Shown here: positions 46,500 to 55,767 of the stretch, piece by piece
Position numbering within the stretch: position 1 is the first letter of the stretch
Layout: each line of letters starts with the position of its first letter
Assembly: GCA_025360005.1 (NCBI GenBank)
Contig: JANYDA010000021.1
Location: 1 to 64,000, forward strand
From: Fibrobacteria bacterium
GTDB lineage: Bacteria > Fibrobacterota > Fibrobacteria > UBA11236
Reading direction: 5' to 3'
DNA: 64,000 nt
Notes under the pieces: generated by a model
Database searches by the model: none
Told to the model about the DNA's origin: nothing
Seen by the model: only the letters and a program-made list of their open reading frames with translations
Position numbers and translations under genes: made by a program

Positions 46500-46610
46500 T
46501 TGTGGCTCGTTGCTATGAAGCTTGCTTACGCAAACTTCACGCTTCCTCGCTTTCAAAATTCTTGTGTGGCTTCCCGCCATGGAGATTGCCAAGGCAAACT
46601 CCATGCGCTG
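46500..46610. repeat. Two tandem similar hairpins between operon genes
   Basis: The gap between the thiolase and acyl-CoA dehydrogenase genes is nearly filled by two related units of about 57 bases. Unit one holds GAAGCTTGCTTACGCAAACTTC. Unit two holds CATGGAGATTGCC and GGCAAACTCCATG. Each unit starts with a TTGTGGCTC/TTGTGTGGCTTC stretch. They would form stable stem-loops in the operon mRNA and could tune expression or mRNA stability. Confidence 0.6.
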
Positions 46611-47846
46611 CTAAGCGGTGCGTTTTACCACCAATGCGGTAACGGTCTTGTCGTTGCCGCCCATGCTGACCATCATACCATGATCCTTTCCCGATTGGAC
46701 CTGGTTAGGCGCTTTTCCGGTCAGTTGCTCCAGCAAATCCACCATTTGCCGCACCCCGGTGGCCCCAACGGGATGACCGAAGCCGCATAGCCCTCCCGAC
46801 AGGTTTGTCGGCAAATTCCCGTCCGGCGCAGTGTGGCCTTCCAATACCATTCTCGTCGCTCCGCCCGCGGGCGCGAAACCCAAAGCTTCCAGTGCCAGCA
46901 TCCCGGTGATGGAAAAGCAATCGTGCAACTCCAACACGCCCACTTGGCCGGCGCTTATGCCCGCCATCTCCAACGCGGCCGCGCCGGCGCGGCCGGTATT
47001 TTCCAGGACGGTCGCATCCACGGGTGGCTTGGTGATATCGCCTTCGACGCCCTGGAATCCCGTCAACTCGATCATATCGCGGGGCCGCAGCCCCAACTTC
47101 CGCGCGCCTTCTTCGCTGGCCACCACCAGGGACGACGCGCCATCGGAAACTTTCGAGCAATCATAGAGGTTTAAGTGAGATACGAACTTACCCGCCTCCG
47201 GAGGCGTCATACCCAGGGCCAATAAATCCGGGCTGGCATTCCGGTATTCCTGGGCCTTGGGATTCTTACGCGCATTCAGGATGGCCTGCTGATACCATGC
47301 GGCCATGGCTTTGCGGGCGGCATCCTTTCCGTAACGATCCGCGTAAGCTCCCGCGCGGTCCGAAAAAATGCCGGGAAAGAAATAAGCGTGGCCTTGCTTA
47401 CGCTCCCCGTTGAAATAACCGGCGCCGGCCAGAACATCCGCGACGTATACCGCCTTCAAGATATTCTGCACCTCGAAGCCCGCTACGAAAACGGAATCGG
47501 CCATGTCCGCCAGAATGCTTTTCGCCGCCGCGGCCAAGGCCAGCCCTCCGGAACCGCAAGCGCCCTCCACGCGCATGCAGGACTTGCCCGCCAGTCCGGG
47601 AACCATCATGGGCAGGAAGCCCGGAAGGTTGCCTTGCTTCAGGAAGCGACCCGCCATGAAATTGGCCATTATGCCTTCGTCGAAATCGGGATTGGAGATT
47701 TGCGTCAAAGTCCCCTGGGCGGATTCGCGCAAGTAGGTTTCAAAACTCGGCATCGGTTTGGTGGGATGGAACTCCGGCCTTCCCGCGCCGAAACACACGG
47801 TGTTGCAGCCCGCGCCGAAGAAAATCCGTTTCCTGAGTCTACCCAT
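46611..47846 (-). CDS. Thiolase-family acetyl-CoA acyltransferase
   Basis: A 411-residue thiolase of the SCP2-like branch. The acylation cysteine is in RVEGACGSGGLALAAAAKS, the His in ELHDCFSITG, and the second catalytic cysteine/His region in GGLCGFGHPVGATG. The ATG at 47846 has GAGGG six bases upstream; a start two codons earlier is less well placed. It would cleave 3-ketoacyl-CoA to acetyl-CoA or acetoacetyl-CoA, the last step of the pathway encoded by the operon. Confidence 0.88.
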   Translation of the reverse strand: MGRLRKRIFFGAGCNTVCFGAGRPEFHPTKPMPSFETYLRESAQGTLTQISNPDFDEGIMANFMAGRFLKQGNLPGFLPMMVPGLAGKSCMRVEGACGSGGLALAAAAKSILADMADSVFVAGFEVQNILKAVYVADVLAGAGYFNGERKQGHAYFFPGIFSDRAGAYADRYGKDAARKAMAAWYQQAILNARKNPKAQEYRNASPDLLALGMTPPEAGKFVSHLNLYDCSKVSDGASSLVVASEEGARKLGLRPRDMIELTGFQGVEGDITKPPVDATVLENTGRAGAAALEMAGISAGQVGVLELHDCFSITGMLALEALGFAPAGGATRMVLEGHTAPDGNLPTNLSGGLCGFGHPVGATGVRQMVDLLEQLTGKAPNQVQSGKDHGMMVSMGGNDKTVTALVVKRTA

Positions 47847-47882
47847 GCGCATCCCTCGCTTTCTGGCCCATCCCCGCGCCCC

Positions 47883-49280
47883 TCATGGCGTCCAATCGGC
47901 GGGGCCATGCAAATGGAAAAAGCCGTTCATGAGCACTTTGGAAACATCCCCGGCGGAAGCCGCCACTCCCGTCCGCACCAAGGCCTCGCCCACGGTGTGG
48001 GAATGATCCAGGAATTCCCTGCCCAGCCTTGCGCCCAAACCTGGCGCGCGCTTGAGCGCATCCAGGTAACCGGCAAGTTTCGCTTGCTTGTTTGGGTCCT
48101 TGGCCATGGCGCTCCAGGGGGAATGCCCTGCCGGCAAAGGGCCCAGAGAGTCCACCGCCTTTCCGAAAAGGTCCGTACCCGCCAGGGTAACATAGGTGAT
48201 ACCTTTTCCGGAAGCCAGGGAAGCCGGATCCATTACCCCCGCGATCTTATTGAGCTCGTACCGGAACAAGCCGTCCTGCTGTTCCCCGGATCCCAATTGC
48301 CCGCCGCGCACGCCCGCCGCCAGCCAGGCGTCCAGATCGGCATCGGCGAATAAGGCATCACCCGCCGCTTCCGGCAGCGCGTGCTTCCGCATCACCTCCA
48401 GGATCATGCTGAACACATCCAATCCCACATAGTCGAGCAATTGGAACACGCCCATCGGCCGGATCAGAAAATCCTGCGTGGCCCGGTTCACCAGCACGAG
48501 CGCTTCCGCATCGCCGTGGAGGGCCCGCAACTCGCGGTATTTGGTAAAAGCGAACAGCAACTCGCGGATGAAATGCCCGTTCCCGATAAACCCCGCCATA
48601 TCGTTGGAGGGGACGATGATCTTGCCGAAGACCTTGCCCAACTCGCGGCCCAGGGCGATGGTTTCCGGCCGCGTCTGCGAAGCGGAGATCATCTCCACCA
48701 GCTTCTGGACGGCGGGAGGATTGTAAAAATGGAAGCCCAGTATGCGCCCATCCAGCCCGACGGATCGGTCCAGCAAGGAGATAGGGATGGAAGATGTGTT
48801 GCTCAGGAAAACCGTATCCGGCGCGCATAGACCTTTGAGACGCGCGTAGAGATCGCGTTTGAGTTCCAGGTTCTCGAACACGGCCTCGAAAACCAGGCGC
48901 GCGCCTTTCGCCCCGGCCGGATCGCTTTCGCAACGCAGTATGGACATGGCTCCGTCCACGTAAGCCTGGATGATCTCGCCGTTCTCGATCAGATCAGGGC
49001 GGTCCTGGGCCCACTCGCGCAATTTCCCGATCGACTTTTCGGCCGCCTTGAGCAATTGTCCGCGCAGGTATTCCCGCAGCCGCTTGAAAGCGGGCGCGGC
49101 ATCGGAACGGGAGTCTATCAGGACCAAATCGAACTGGCCGGATCCGGGCACGCCGTTGCCGCGCCCGTCCAGATCCGCCATGGCCTTCAAAACCACCCAG
49201 GCGATGCCGCTGCCCATCTTCCCGGCCGCGCCCAGCACCGCTACGGCGCGCATGCGTTCTTCCCATTCCGCCTTGGCCAT
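47883..49280 (-). CDS. 3-hydroxyacyl-CoA dehydrogenase
   Basis: A 465-residue NAD-dependent dehydrogenase. The Rossmann motif is AVLGAAGKMGSGIAWVVLKA. The catalytic His is in ILGFHFYNPP, and VPSNDMAGFIGNGHFIREL lies at the domain hinge. The C-terminal dimerisation domain is long and partly duplicated. The start at 49280 shares its first base with the TGA of the upstream oxidoreductase gene (TGATG), showing translational coupling. It oxidises 3-hydroxyacyl-CoA before the thiolase step. Confidence 0.88.
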   Translation of the reverse strand: MAKAEWEERMRAVAVLGAAGKMGSGIAWVVLKAMADLDGRGNGVPGSGQFDLVLIDSRSDAAPAFKRLREYLRGQLLKAAEKSIGKLREWAQDRPDLIENGEIIQAYVDGAMSILRCESDPAGAKGARLVFEAVFENLELKRDLYARLKGLCAPDTVFLSNTSSIPISLLDRSVGLDGRILGFHFYNPPAVQKLVEMISASQTRPETIALGRELGKVFGKIIVPSNDMAGFIGNGHFIRELLFAFTKYRELRALHGDAEALVLVNRATQDFLIRPMGVFQLLDYVGLDVFSMILEVMRKHALPEAAGDALFADADLDAWLAAGVRGGQLGSGEQQDGLFRYELNKIAGVMDPASLASGKGITYVTLAGTDLFGKAVDSLGPLPAGHSPWSAMAKDPNKQAKLAGYLDALKRAPGLGARLGREFLDHSHTVGEALVRTGVAASAGDVSKVLMNGFFHLHGPADWTP

Positions 49281-52200
49281 CAATGCCCCGCTTCTTTGGG
49301 GATTTCCCATTTGATAAGGCGCGCCAGCGTCGCGCGGTGGATGGAGAACATGTTCCTGAGCATGGCGGAATGGAAACGCCAGAAACCCATCTCCCGGGCC
49401 AAATGCTTCCACTCGCCGCGCAGCAGCCAATAATCGCGCTCCAGGATGGTCTCATCATGCGCCGAATGGGCCATCATTTTCTGGATGCCGTAATACTTGC
49501 GCAGCCTGTCCTTCCATTGCGCGCGCGTGAAGGTCCACGGGAACCAATCGATGGTGGTTCGTTTTTGCAGGTACAGGGTCTTGCCGGCGCGGTTCTTCAC
49601 CTCCTGGTAGCGCAGCGAGTACAGGTTGTAGAAATGCGCGTCCAGAGCCATCTTCTGCGCGCCCATGCTGCGGGCCAGGTTGATCCCTTGCTCCAGGCAA
49701 CTGAAATGCATGAGCAAGAGGAAAGGCTTCCTTTCCTCCCGCACCACCTGGTGGCCCCATTTGATCTTGGCGTACAGATCGGACAGGTGCACGGTGGAGG
49801 CCACCGCTCCCTGCACGCAATATTTTTCCGCGTACTTTAGGAAGTTCACCGGCTCCCGCCGCGACACATGCCCATCCCGCGTCTTGGCGCCCGTCATGGT
49901 GGTGGAAGTCGCCTGCCCGCCCGTATTCCCCAGCGTTTGGTTGATGACCACGATATGGAAGATGGGATCCTGCTGGTGCAAAGCGTCTTCCACCGATCGC
50001 AATCCCTGCATGAACCCGCCATCCCCGGAAATGGACACCACGATATCACCCTTGTCCACGTTATGCGCCAACCCGGAAGCCACGCCGTGCGCGGTCTCGA
50101 AGGCGATGCGGATATATGGCAGATTCCAGATGGAAGTCCGGTTCATCCCGGAAATGACCGTGCCGCAACCGTCCTGCTCGCTCACGTAGATCTTGCCCTT
50201 ATCCTTTTGGATATAGGCCAGGTAATTGAACACGGTGCGGAAGATGTTGATCTGCCCGCAACCGGCGCAAGCCATGTCCCCGGCCGTCAAGGGACCCTTG
50301 CCGTTCAGGGTGATGTACATGCTTTGCACTTGGTTGATGGTGGGGTGGAAGCGGAACATGGTCTGGTACAGGGACCTCTTCAGGGCGTAGGCCTGCTCCA
50401 GGAACCGGAGTTTGCCCGGATTGCTCAAAGCCCGCAACAAATGGGGAGGCAGGATGCGGGCCTGGAATTGCTCCAGGCTTTCCACCGCCGGCGCATCCGA
50501 TTCGCCCGCCACGGCCGTCCAATCCCCGCTGTCCATGGCCGCAGCCCGCGATCGATAGGCCAGGAATCCGGCCACGATGGCTTCCCGGTTCTTCTGCGTC
50601 AACAGCAGCTTGGCTTCTTTTTCGATGCCCTGCACGCCGCCCAAGGCATCCAGCAGCGCCAGCAACTCCTCCGCATCATCCACTCCCATATTGGCCAGCA
50701 TGGCGCCGCACAGGATCATGTTGGTCCGCGCCGAGCTGCCGTACAGACGGCGCGAAATGCGTTTGGCCGGGATCAGGATCATGCGGGCGCCCGCAGGCAG
50801 CATGGACCGGTACTTTTCCGATGCGGCTTCCTCGCCGTCCAGGATCAGCATGCCGCCCGGGCACAATTGCTTCAGCATCGGCTCCAGAGACACATCCCCG
50901 TCGAAGGCCATGATGGTGTCCGCCATGATGATATCGGACCAATCGCGGATGGGCTCGTCGGATTGCTTGATGCTCAGGGTGATGCCGCCGCCGCGCTGCA
51001 AAGCCCCGAAGCCGGCCATGGACAAGGCATATCGGCCGCGGATGCTGGCCACGCCGGTGAATATGGAATTGAGCTGCAACAGGCCTTGCCCGCCCTTGCC
51101 CATCACGGCGATTTGCCTTACACCCGGCTCCATCAGGGGCACGTCGAAAGCCGCGTCTGTTTGGGGATACGGGTTGCCGCGCGTTCCAAGTACGAAGGAA
51201 TGGCCGGGAGCGGATTCCTTGAGCCAGACATGCGTGCGGGTATCGGCCCTCCCCGAACTCACGTCCGCCAGCATGCGGAACAGAGTCACCCAGTAGGGAA
51301 TGGTCACCGCGCGACCGCCCAGGCCGATGGTTGCTGCCATCAAGTACGGCGGGCTTTCCAGGTCGTACAGGGCGGAACGTACCTCCTGCGCCAGGATGCC
51401 GCCCCCCGATCGGCCGGACCAATTGTTGTATTCCACCACGGCCACGGCCTTGCATCCATCCAGGCACTGGCGGAGTTCCGACGCGGGGAAGGGACGGTAG
51501 AGATTGATGGAAACCACGCCGCAGCGCACGCCCTGCTCCCGGAGGCGCGCGGCCACGTATTCCGCGGAGGACATGTCCGGATCGTTCAGCCCCACGATGC
51601 AGAAGTCCATGCCACCGGTTTCCGGGAAGCGCCCCACCTTGCGGATGGCCGGACGTCCGGTGAATCGCGCCAGCTCCGACGCCGCCTGATCGAAATTCCT
51701 GCCCGCCTGCAACAGCACTTCATCGATGGCCTGGCGCTGTTCCGCGTAGCGGCTGTCCATATCGAGAATGCCCACCGAACGGCTCTCGTCGTCAGCGAAA
51801 ACGAAAGGATTTTTGGGCCCTTCCAGGAAGGCGTCCGCATCCGCATCGGTCAGCTTATCAAGATGGCCTTGGCGCTCGGAGCTCAGCGTATGCGTTTCGA
51901 CGAAGCCCTTGATCACCAGGCGTCCCGGGATCCAAACCCCTTGCGACTCCATCACCTTCAGGAGCAGCAACGCCTTGTCGTAGTCATCCTGGATGCCGCG
52001 GCCGAACAGGATGATCTCGCCCGTATCCGAAGTGCGGAAAGTGGTGGTGTGATCGGGCTTGGTGGTGGTGCCGGGTGATAAGGCCCGCGTCAGCTCCAGC
52101 ATGAAGATGGGCAGGTGCAGGCCGGGATTGATGTTCATGAATTCATAGATCTGCGCCAGGCTCTGGGACCCTTGCGCCATCAAGGAGCGCTTGCCGCGCA

Positions 52201-53071
52201 CGGCCGAACCCGTAAGCCAAGCATAGCCGGATTCCTCCGAGAGGCAAGGCCGGAACTGCAGGTGATGCGGAGCGTCCGCGGCCTGGTGGCCGGCGCGATC
52301 CTCTATCTGCTTGAGCAGGGAAGTATTGGGCGTGATGGGGAAGATGGACACGCTGTCGAACCTGGCCTGGAAGGCGAAGTCGGCGAACATGACGGAACCG
52401 TTGAATACCTTGGGCTGCGCGCCGCCCATGACCTGGGGTTGATGCGCGGCCAAAAGCCTGCCGGCCTCCTGGATCCAACGCTGTACCCATTGCTCGCCTT
52501 CCGCGGAAGGCGCCTTGAAAATGGCCGCCACTTCCGTGGCCGTTATCTTCCTGCCCTTGAACCTGTCCACGTCCACCAGCTCCGCGGGCACGAAATGGAT
52601 AGCCCCGGTGGGGCAGGCCGAAGCGCATACGAAACAGCCTTTGCAATGGTTGTAGTTGGTGGCGCCCTTCACCACCGCATGCGATTCCGTCTTGCCGTCC
52701 AGGTTGATTCCCGGAAGCAGGTTGAAGGTCTTTGCGAAGAGATGGAAGACCGGTTCCACTTCCCTCTCCGAAACTTCATAGCCGATGGAGTGGTGCGGGC
52801 AGGCCACCACGCAATGGAGGCAATCGATGCATTGGGTGCCCAGCGTGACGGGTATGAAATTCTTATCGGTCCAGTTCCGCTCCCCGGCATTGCCGCCCTT
52901 CACATGCGTGCCCTGGCCGGCGAAGTCCTGGAAGTTCTCGAGTCGGATCAGATGATCCCCCAGCACCTGGTTGGGAGCTTCGTTGATGGAGGATAAATGC
53001 GTGTATTCGGAAGCGTTCAATCCCCGGGCGGGACGCTTGCCGGAAGAGCCATTGCCGGGATCCGCTATCAT
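49280..53071 (-). CDS. Fused 2-oxoacid:ferredoxin oxidoreductase with N-terminal ferredoxin domain
   Basis: A 1263-residue single-chain enzyme of the pyruvate/2-oxoacid:ferredoxin oxidoreductase superfamily. Two [4Fe-4S] sites come first: CIDCLHCVVACP near residue 81 and CKGCFVCASACP near 143. The alpha-type domain follows (SIFPITPNTSLLKQIEDRAG), then the gamma domain (AVMGKGGQGLLQLNSIF near 657), then the beta domain with CAGCGQINIFR near 935 and thiamine-binding GDGGFMQGLRSVEDAL near 1013. Standard fused enzymes carry the ferredoxin domain after gamma, so this order is unusual. The position at the head of an acyl-CoA operon suggests branched-chain 2-oxoacids as substrates. AAAGGG precedes the ATG at 53071. 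Confidence 0.88.
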   Translation of the reverse strand: MIADPGNGSSGKRPARGLNASEYTHLSSINEAPNQVLGDHLIRLENFQDFAGQGTHVKGGNAGERNWTDKNFIPVTLGTQCIDCLHCVVACPHHSIGYEVSEREVEPVFHLFAKTFNLLPGINLDGKTESHAVVKGATNYNHCKGCFVCASACPTGAIHFVPAELVDVDRFKGRKITATEVAAIFKAPSAEGEQWVQRWIQEAGRLLAAHQPQVMGGAQPKVFNGSVMFADFAFQARFDSVSIFPITPNTSLLKQIEDRAGHQAADAPHHLQFRPCLSEESGYAWLTGSAVRGKRSLMAQGSQSLAQIYEFMNINPGLHLPIFMLELTRALSPGTTTKPDHTTTFRTSDTGEIILFGRGIQDDYDKALLLLKVMESQGVWIPGRLVIKGFVETHTLSSERQGHLDKLTDADADAFLEGPKNPFVFADDESRSVGILDMDSRYAEQRQAIDEVLLQAGRNFDQAASELARFTGRPAIRKVGRFPETGGMDFCIVGLNDPDMSSAEYVAARLREQGVRCGVVSINLYRPFPASELRQCLDGCKAVAVVEYNNWSGRSGGGILAQEVRSALYDLESPPYLMAATIGLGGRAVTIPYWVTLFRMLADVSSGRADTRTHVWLKESAPGHSFVLGTRGNPYPQTDAAFDVPLMEPGVRQIAVMGKGGQGLLQLNSIFTGVASIRGRYALSMAGFGALQRGGGITLSIKQSDEPIRDWSDIIMADTIMAFDGDVSLEPMLKQLCPGGMLILDGEEAASEKYRSMLPAGARMILIPAKRISRRLYGSSARTNMILCGAMLANMGVDDAEELLALLDALGGVQGIEKEAKLLLTQKNREAIVAGFLAYRSRAAAMDSGDWTAVAGESDAPAVESLEQFQARILPPHLLRALSNPGKLRFLEQAYALKRSLYQTMFRFHPTINQVQSMYITLNGKGPLTAGDMACAGCGQINIFRTVFNYLAYIQKDKGKIYVSEQDGCGTVISGMNRTSIWNLPYIRIAFETAHGVASGLAHNVDKGDIVVSISGDGGFMQGLRSVEDALHQQDPIFHIVVINQTLGNTGGQATSTTMTGAKTRDGHVSRREPVNFLKYAEKYCVQGAVASTVHLSDLYAKIKWGHQVVREERKPFLLLMHFSCLEQGINLARSMGAQKMALDAHFYNLYSLRYQEVKNRAGKTLYLQKRTTIDWFPWTFTRAQWKDRLRKYYGIQKMMAHSAHDETILERDYWLLRGEWKHLAREMGFWRFHSAMLRNMFSIHRATLARLIKWEIPKEAGH

Positions 53072-53622
53072 GTGGGTTTCCCTTTCCGGTGCATGAGCGC
53101 GGAGCGAGGTAACTTGGGAATGACAGGGTGCGGAACCCGCTGTTGCCCATGCCCTTTTATTATAGACCCTTTCAGCCCCCTGGAGCAGGATCCTTCCTTG
53201 AGCTCTTCCCTGCGGGGATATCACGCCGACCATCCTAAAGCGGTCCTTTTGGTACGCCGGCATCATCCGCTCCGGTTTTCCAAGATTTGCCCCTTTCCGG
53301 ACCCGGAAGAATCGCACCCCAAGACCCAAATTTCTCCCGCAAGGAAGGTATGCTAACCTTCCCGGAACCTTGGGAATGCGCGCGGAAAATCGCGAAAGCC
53401 AGGGGTCGGGGAGCCCGATAACCATTGGGTGCCCATGCGGTAGATCCGCTGCGGACCAGCAATCATAGGGGTTCCAGCGTTATTGCAACGCGCCCGGATC
53501 TGTGATTCCGCCAAACCCGTTGTTACATTCCGTTACAAGGCGGAGAGAATCCTCTTACCTCCCAAGGTTAGATTCCCTAGGCAAGGGAACCCCTTCAAGT
53601 AACCTTGGTCATTGGAACCGGC
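53072..53622. other. Intergenic stretch upstream of the acyl-CoA operon
   Basis: No gene recognised in 551 bases. It should contain the operon promoter on the minus strand and that of the small gene at 53623 on the plus strand. Near 53520 the sequence GTTGTTACATTCCGTTACAA has a partial dyad that may bind a regulator. The minus-strand frame extends upstream of 53071 but lacks protein-like composition. Confidence 0.45.
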
Positions 53623-53934
53623 ATGCTGATCGTCGTCAAAATAATCCTGGTAGTCTTCGCCGTTTTCGGACAGGCTAGGCTTTTTCCGGAACGGCCGGCC
53701 AAAGTGGACGCTTCGGCCGAAAATAGCCTGGACAGCCTGGTGCTGCCGGAGCAGAAACCGGAACTGGCCTTGGCGCAACGCGCCTTGAAAGCCCAGGGAC
53801 TTTGCCGCGGCGCGGACAAGCCCGATAGCGGCCTTCCGTCCGGCGCAAGGGTTAATCCTTTCGCCGCGGACACCGACTCGGCCGTGGATCAAAGCGATGA
53901 CTCCAGGCAGGGCCTCGTCACCAACTGCTTCTGA
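53623..53934 (+). CDS. Small exported hypothetical protein
   Basis: A 103-residue protein. GGAACC lies a few bases before the ATG at 53623. Residues 1-18 (MLIVVKIILVVFAVFGQA) form a signal peptide or anchor. The rest is hydrophilic, with Asp/Ala/Pro-rich sequence and a Cys near the middle (LCRGADKP) and one at the C-terminus. No family recognised. It stands just before the ferredoxin gene, 104 bases away. Confidence 0.5.
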   Translation: MLIVVKIILVVFAVFGQARLFPERPAKVDASAENSLDSLVLPEQKPELALAQRALKAQGLCRGADKPDSGLPSGARVNPFAADTDSAVDQSDDSRQGLVTNCF

Positions 53935-54038
53935 TCCGCTCTTTCAAATCTTCCCTTTCAAATAGGCTTTGCGCGCCCTTTTTCTCCCCTCGCTGCGGTA
54001 TTTTTATTAGCATAGCAGGGTAAACCAAGGATCCGATC

Positions 54039-54338
54039 ATGCCCGTCCCGGACGATACCCATTGCAAACAGCCGGCCGGAAAGTTCGAGCCCGTCATCGA
54101 TCGTTCCCGTTGCGAAGCCAAGGGCCCATGCGTCACCGCATGTCCGTACGATGTATTCGAGATTTCCCCCTTGACGGCGCAAGAGAAAGCGGGGCTCTCC
54201 ATCCTAGGCAGGGTTAAGGCTTTCGCCCACGGGAACAAGCAGGCGCATGCCGTGCGGGCGGACGCTTGCCGGGCCTGCGGATACTGCGTGGATGTTTGCC
54301 CGGAGAAGGCCATCAAGTTGCGGCTGCGCGCCGCTTAA
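54039..54338 (+). CDS. 2x[4Fe-4S] ferredoxin
   Basis: A 99-residue ferredoxin. Cluster motifs are CEAKGPCVTACPYDVF, with an enlarged first spacing, and CRACGYCVDVCPEKAIKL. A 40-residue insertion sits between them, so it is larger than the clostridial type. A possible electron acceptor for the fused oxidoreductase about 1 kb away, though transcribed in the opposite direction. Confidence 0.88.
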   Translation: MPVPDDTHCKQPAGKFEPVIDRSRCEAKGPCVTACPYDVFEISPLTAQEKAGLSILGRVKAFAHGNKQAHAVRADACRACGYCVDVCPEKAIKLRLRAA

Positions 54339-54358
54339 AAGACGGTGCCGAGAAGGCG

Positions 54359-55210
54359 CTAGATGCTGCCCAGCAAGTACATCTTGCCGGAAGGCTGCGG
54401 CAGTCCACCCTTGGGCTCCAGCGTAATGGCGAAAGCGTTGATGCGGCTCCGATCGGATTCTACCAGCTGATCGATCTTGTACAGCTCCCCGCCTTCGCGG
54501 TTGCCTTTCACCTGGAATACGCCCGCGTCCATGGGCTTCTTGTCCCGAATCACCCACAACTGGTAATCCTTGTCCGAAGGTTGCGCGGGGAGGTTGGAGA
54601 TGTGCAGGATGGCCTTCTTGTGGATGGGATCCCAGATGATCTTGCCGTAGCCTGCCGGATCGGCCGCCTGGCCATTCATCACCACCATCTGCATGTTGCT
54701 GGACTTGAGCACTTCCAGCATGGCGGTTTGCTGGGAAAGGGAATCCTCCAGGGCCCGGATGCGGACGCGGCTTTCCGAATAGGCCGCCTGGATGCGGCCC
54801 ATACCGCTCCGCAGGGAGGCGCTGTAGGCGAGTAACACCAAGGTTACGATGGCGAACCCGGCCGCCGCGGTGGCGGCAATGCGGAAGGGCATGATCCAGG
54901 CAATGCGGGTTTTGCCGGCGGCAGTTCCGGCAACCGTCCGTTTAGCGGCCGGAGCGGCGGTGGAGCGCGGCTCGGCATCGCCTTGCACGCGAGCCATGAG
55001 CTTATCCAGGACATCGGGGGAAAGCGGCGCTTCCTGCGCCGCCAGGGAAAGATTGGCGGCCATCAAGGCGGCTTGGGAATACGCGGCGAGCATTTCCGGC
55101 GTCGCGGAGACGAACGCGCTTTGGAAGCGGGCCAAATCCTCCCCATCCAGCAGGCCCAGTGCATGGGCCGGACAGAGATCGAGGAATTCCCGAATATCCA
55201 TGGGCTTCAT
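54359..55210 (-). CDS. RskA-type anti-sigma factor
   Basis: A 283-residue membrane anti-sigma factor. The cytoplasmic N-terminal part (residues 1-100, DIREFLDLCPAHALGLLDGE) would bind the sigma factor. A membrane helix spans about 108-132 (FRIAATAAAGFAIVTLVLLA). A short coiled coil and a periplasmic C-terminal RskA domain follow (ILHISNLPAQPSDKDYQLWV, FAITLEPKGGLPQPSG). It overlaps the sigma gene by four bases. Regulated proteolysis of such proteins releases the sigma factor; the signal is unknown. Confidence 0.88.
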   Translation of the reverse strand: MKPMDIREFLDLCPAHALGLLDGEDLARFQSAFVSATPEMLAAYSQAALMAANLSLAAQEAPLSPDVLDKLMARVQGDAEPRSTAAPAAKRTVAGTAAGKTRIAWIMPFRIAATAAAGFAIVTLVLLAYSASLRSGMGRIQAAYSESRVRIRALEDSLSQQTAMLEVLKSSNMQMVVMNGQAADPAGYGKIIWDPIHKKAILHISNLPAQPSDKDYQLWVIRDKKPMDAGVFQVKGNREGGELYKIDQLVESDRSRINAFAITLEPKGGLPQPSGKMYLLGSI

Positions 55211-55767
55211 AGCCTATCCTTGAGAAGGCTTTGCAAAGCCTTCATGCCGTCCCGGACGCGCGACTTGACCGTGCCCAGGGGCAGGTTGAGGCTTGCGGCG
55301 ATCTCCGTTTGCGTTCGCCCTTCGAAGTAAGCCGTTTCCAAGACGAGCCTTTGCTCGGGCGATATCCGCTCCAATGCCGACTTGACCAGGTCCGCCCTTT
55401 CCGAAAGTACTACTTGATCCAGTTGGTCCTCGCGATTGAAGCCCTGCAACTCTTCCACTTCTTGTTGCGATTGCGCATTCCCTTGCCTATAGCCCTTGGA
55501 GCGGATGCGGTCGATGGCGCGGTTGCGGGCCATGGTCAGCAGCCAGGTATATACGGACCCCTTGGAAATATCGTAACTGGGAGCCCTCTCCCACACCTGG
55601 TGAAAAATCTCGCAGAGGATTTCTTCGGCATCCTCTTTCCGCTTTACGATGGAGAAGATGACGTTATATAGGGCCCGGGAGAACCGGCCGTAGAGATCCC
55701 TGAGAGCGCGGGAATCCCGTTTGGCTATCCTCTCCATCAGAATGGGAATTTCCGGGGGCAAGGTCAT
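55207..55767 (-). CDS. ECF-type RNA polymerase sigma factor
   Basis: A 186-residue ECF sigma factor. Region 2 contains LYGRFSRALYNVIFSIVKRK, EDAEEILCEIFHQVWERA and VYTWLLTMARNRAIDRIRSK. Region 4 contains ISPEQRLVLETAYFEGRTQT and LPLGTVKSRVRDGMKALQ. The ATG at 55767 has TTGGA nine bases upstream; ATG at 55776 is an alternative. Paired with the RskA-like anti-sigma gene, resembling SigK/RskA modules that respond to envelope or redox stress. About 300 bases upstream (55768-56096) show no further gene. Confidence 0.92.
   Translation of the reverse strand: MTLPPEIPILMERIAKRDSRALRDLYGRFSRALYNVIFSIVKRKEDAEEILCEIFHQVWERAPSYDISKGSVYTWLLTMARNRAIDRIRSKGYRQGNAQSQQEVEELQGFNREDQLDQVVLSERADLVKSALERISPEQRLVLETAYFEGRTQTEIAASLNLPLGTVKSRVRDGMKALQSLLKDRL

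Noticed and set aside
44531-46642. 703-codon plus-strand frame across the acyl-CoA dehydrogenase
   Set aside because: Mirror frame; the minus strand carries the complete acyl-CoA dehydrogenase signatures.
49868-52078. 736-codon plus-strand frame inside the oxidoreductase gene
   Set aside because: Mirror frame; iron-sulphur and thiamine motifs are on the minus strand.
53072-53425. N-terminal extension of the fused oxidoreductase
   Set aside because: The frame is open, but composition is not protein-like, and the ATG at 53071 has a good ribosome binding site.
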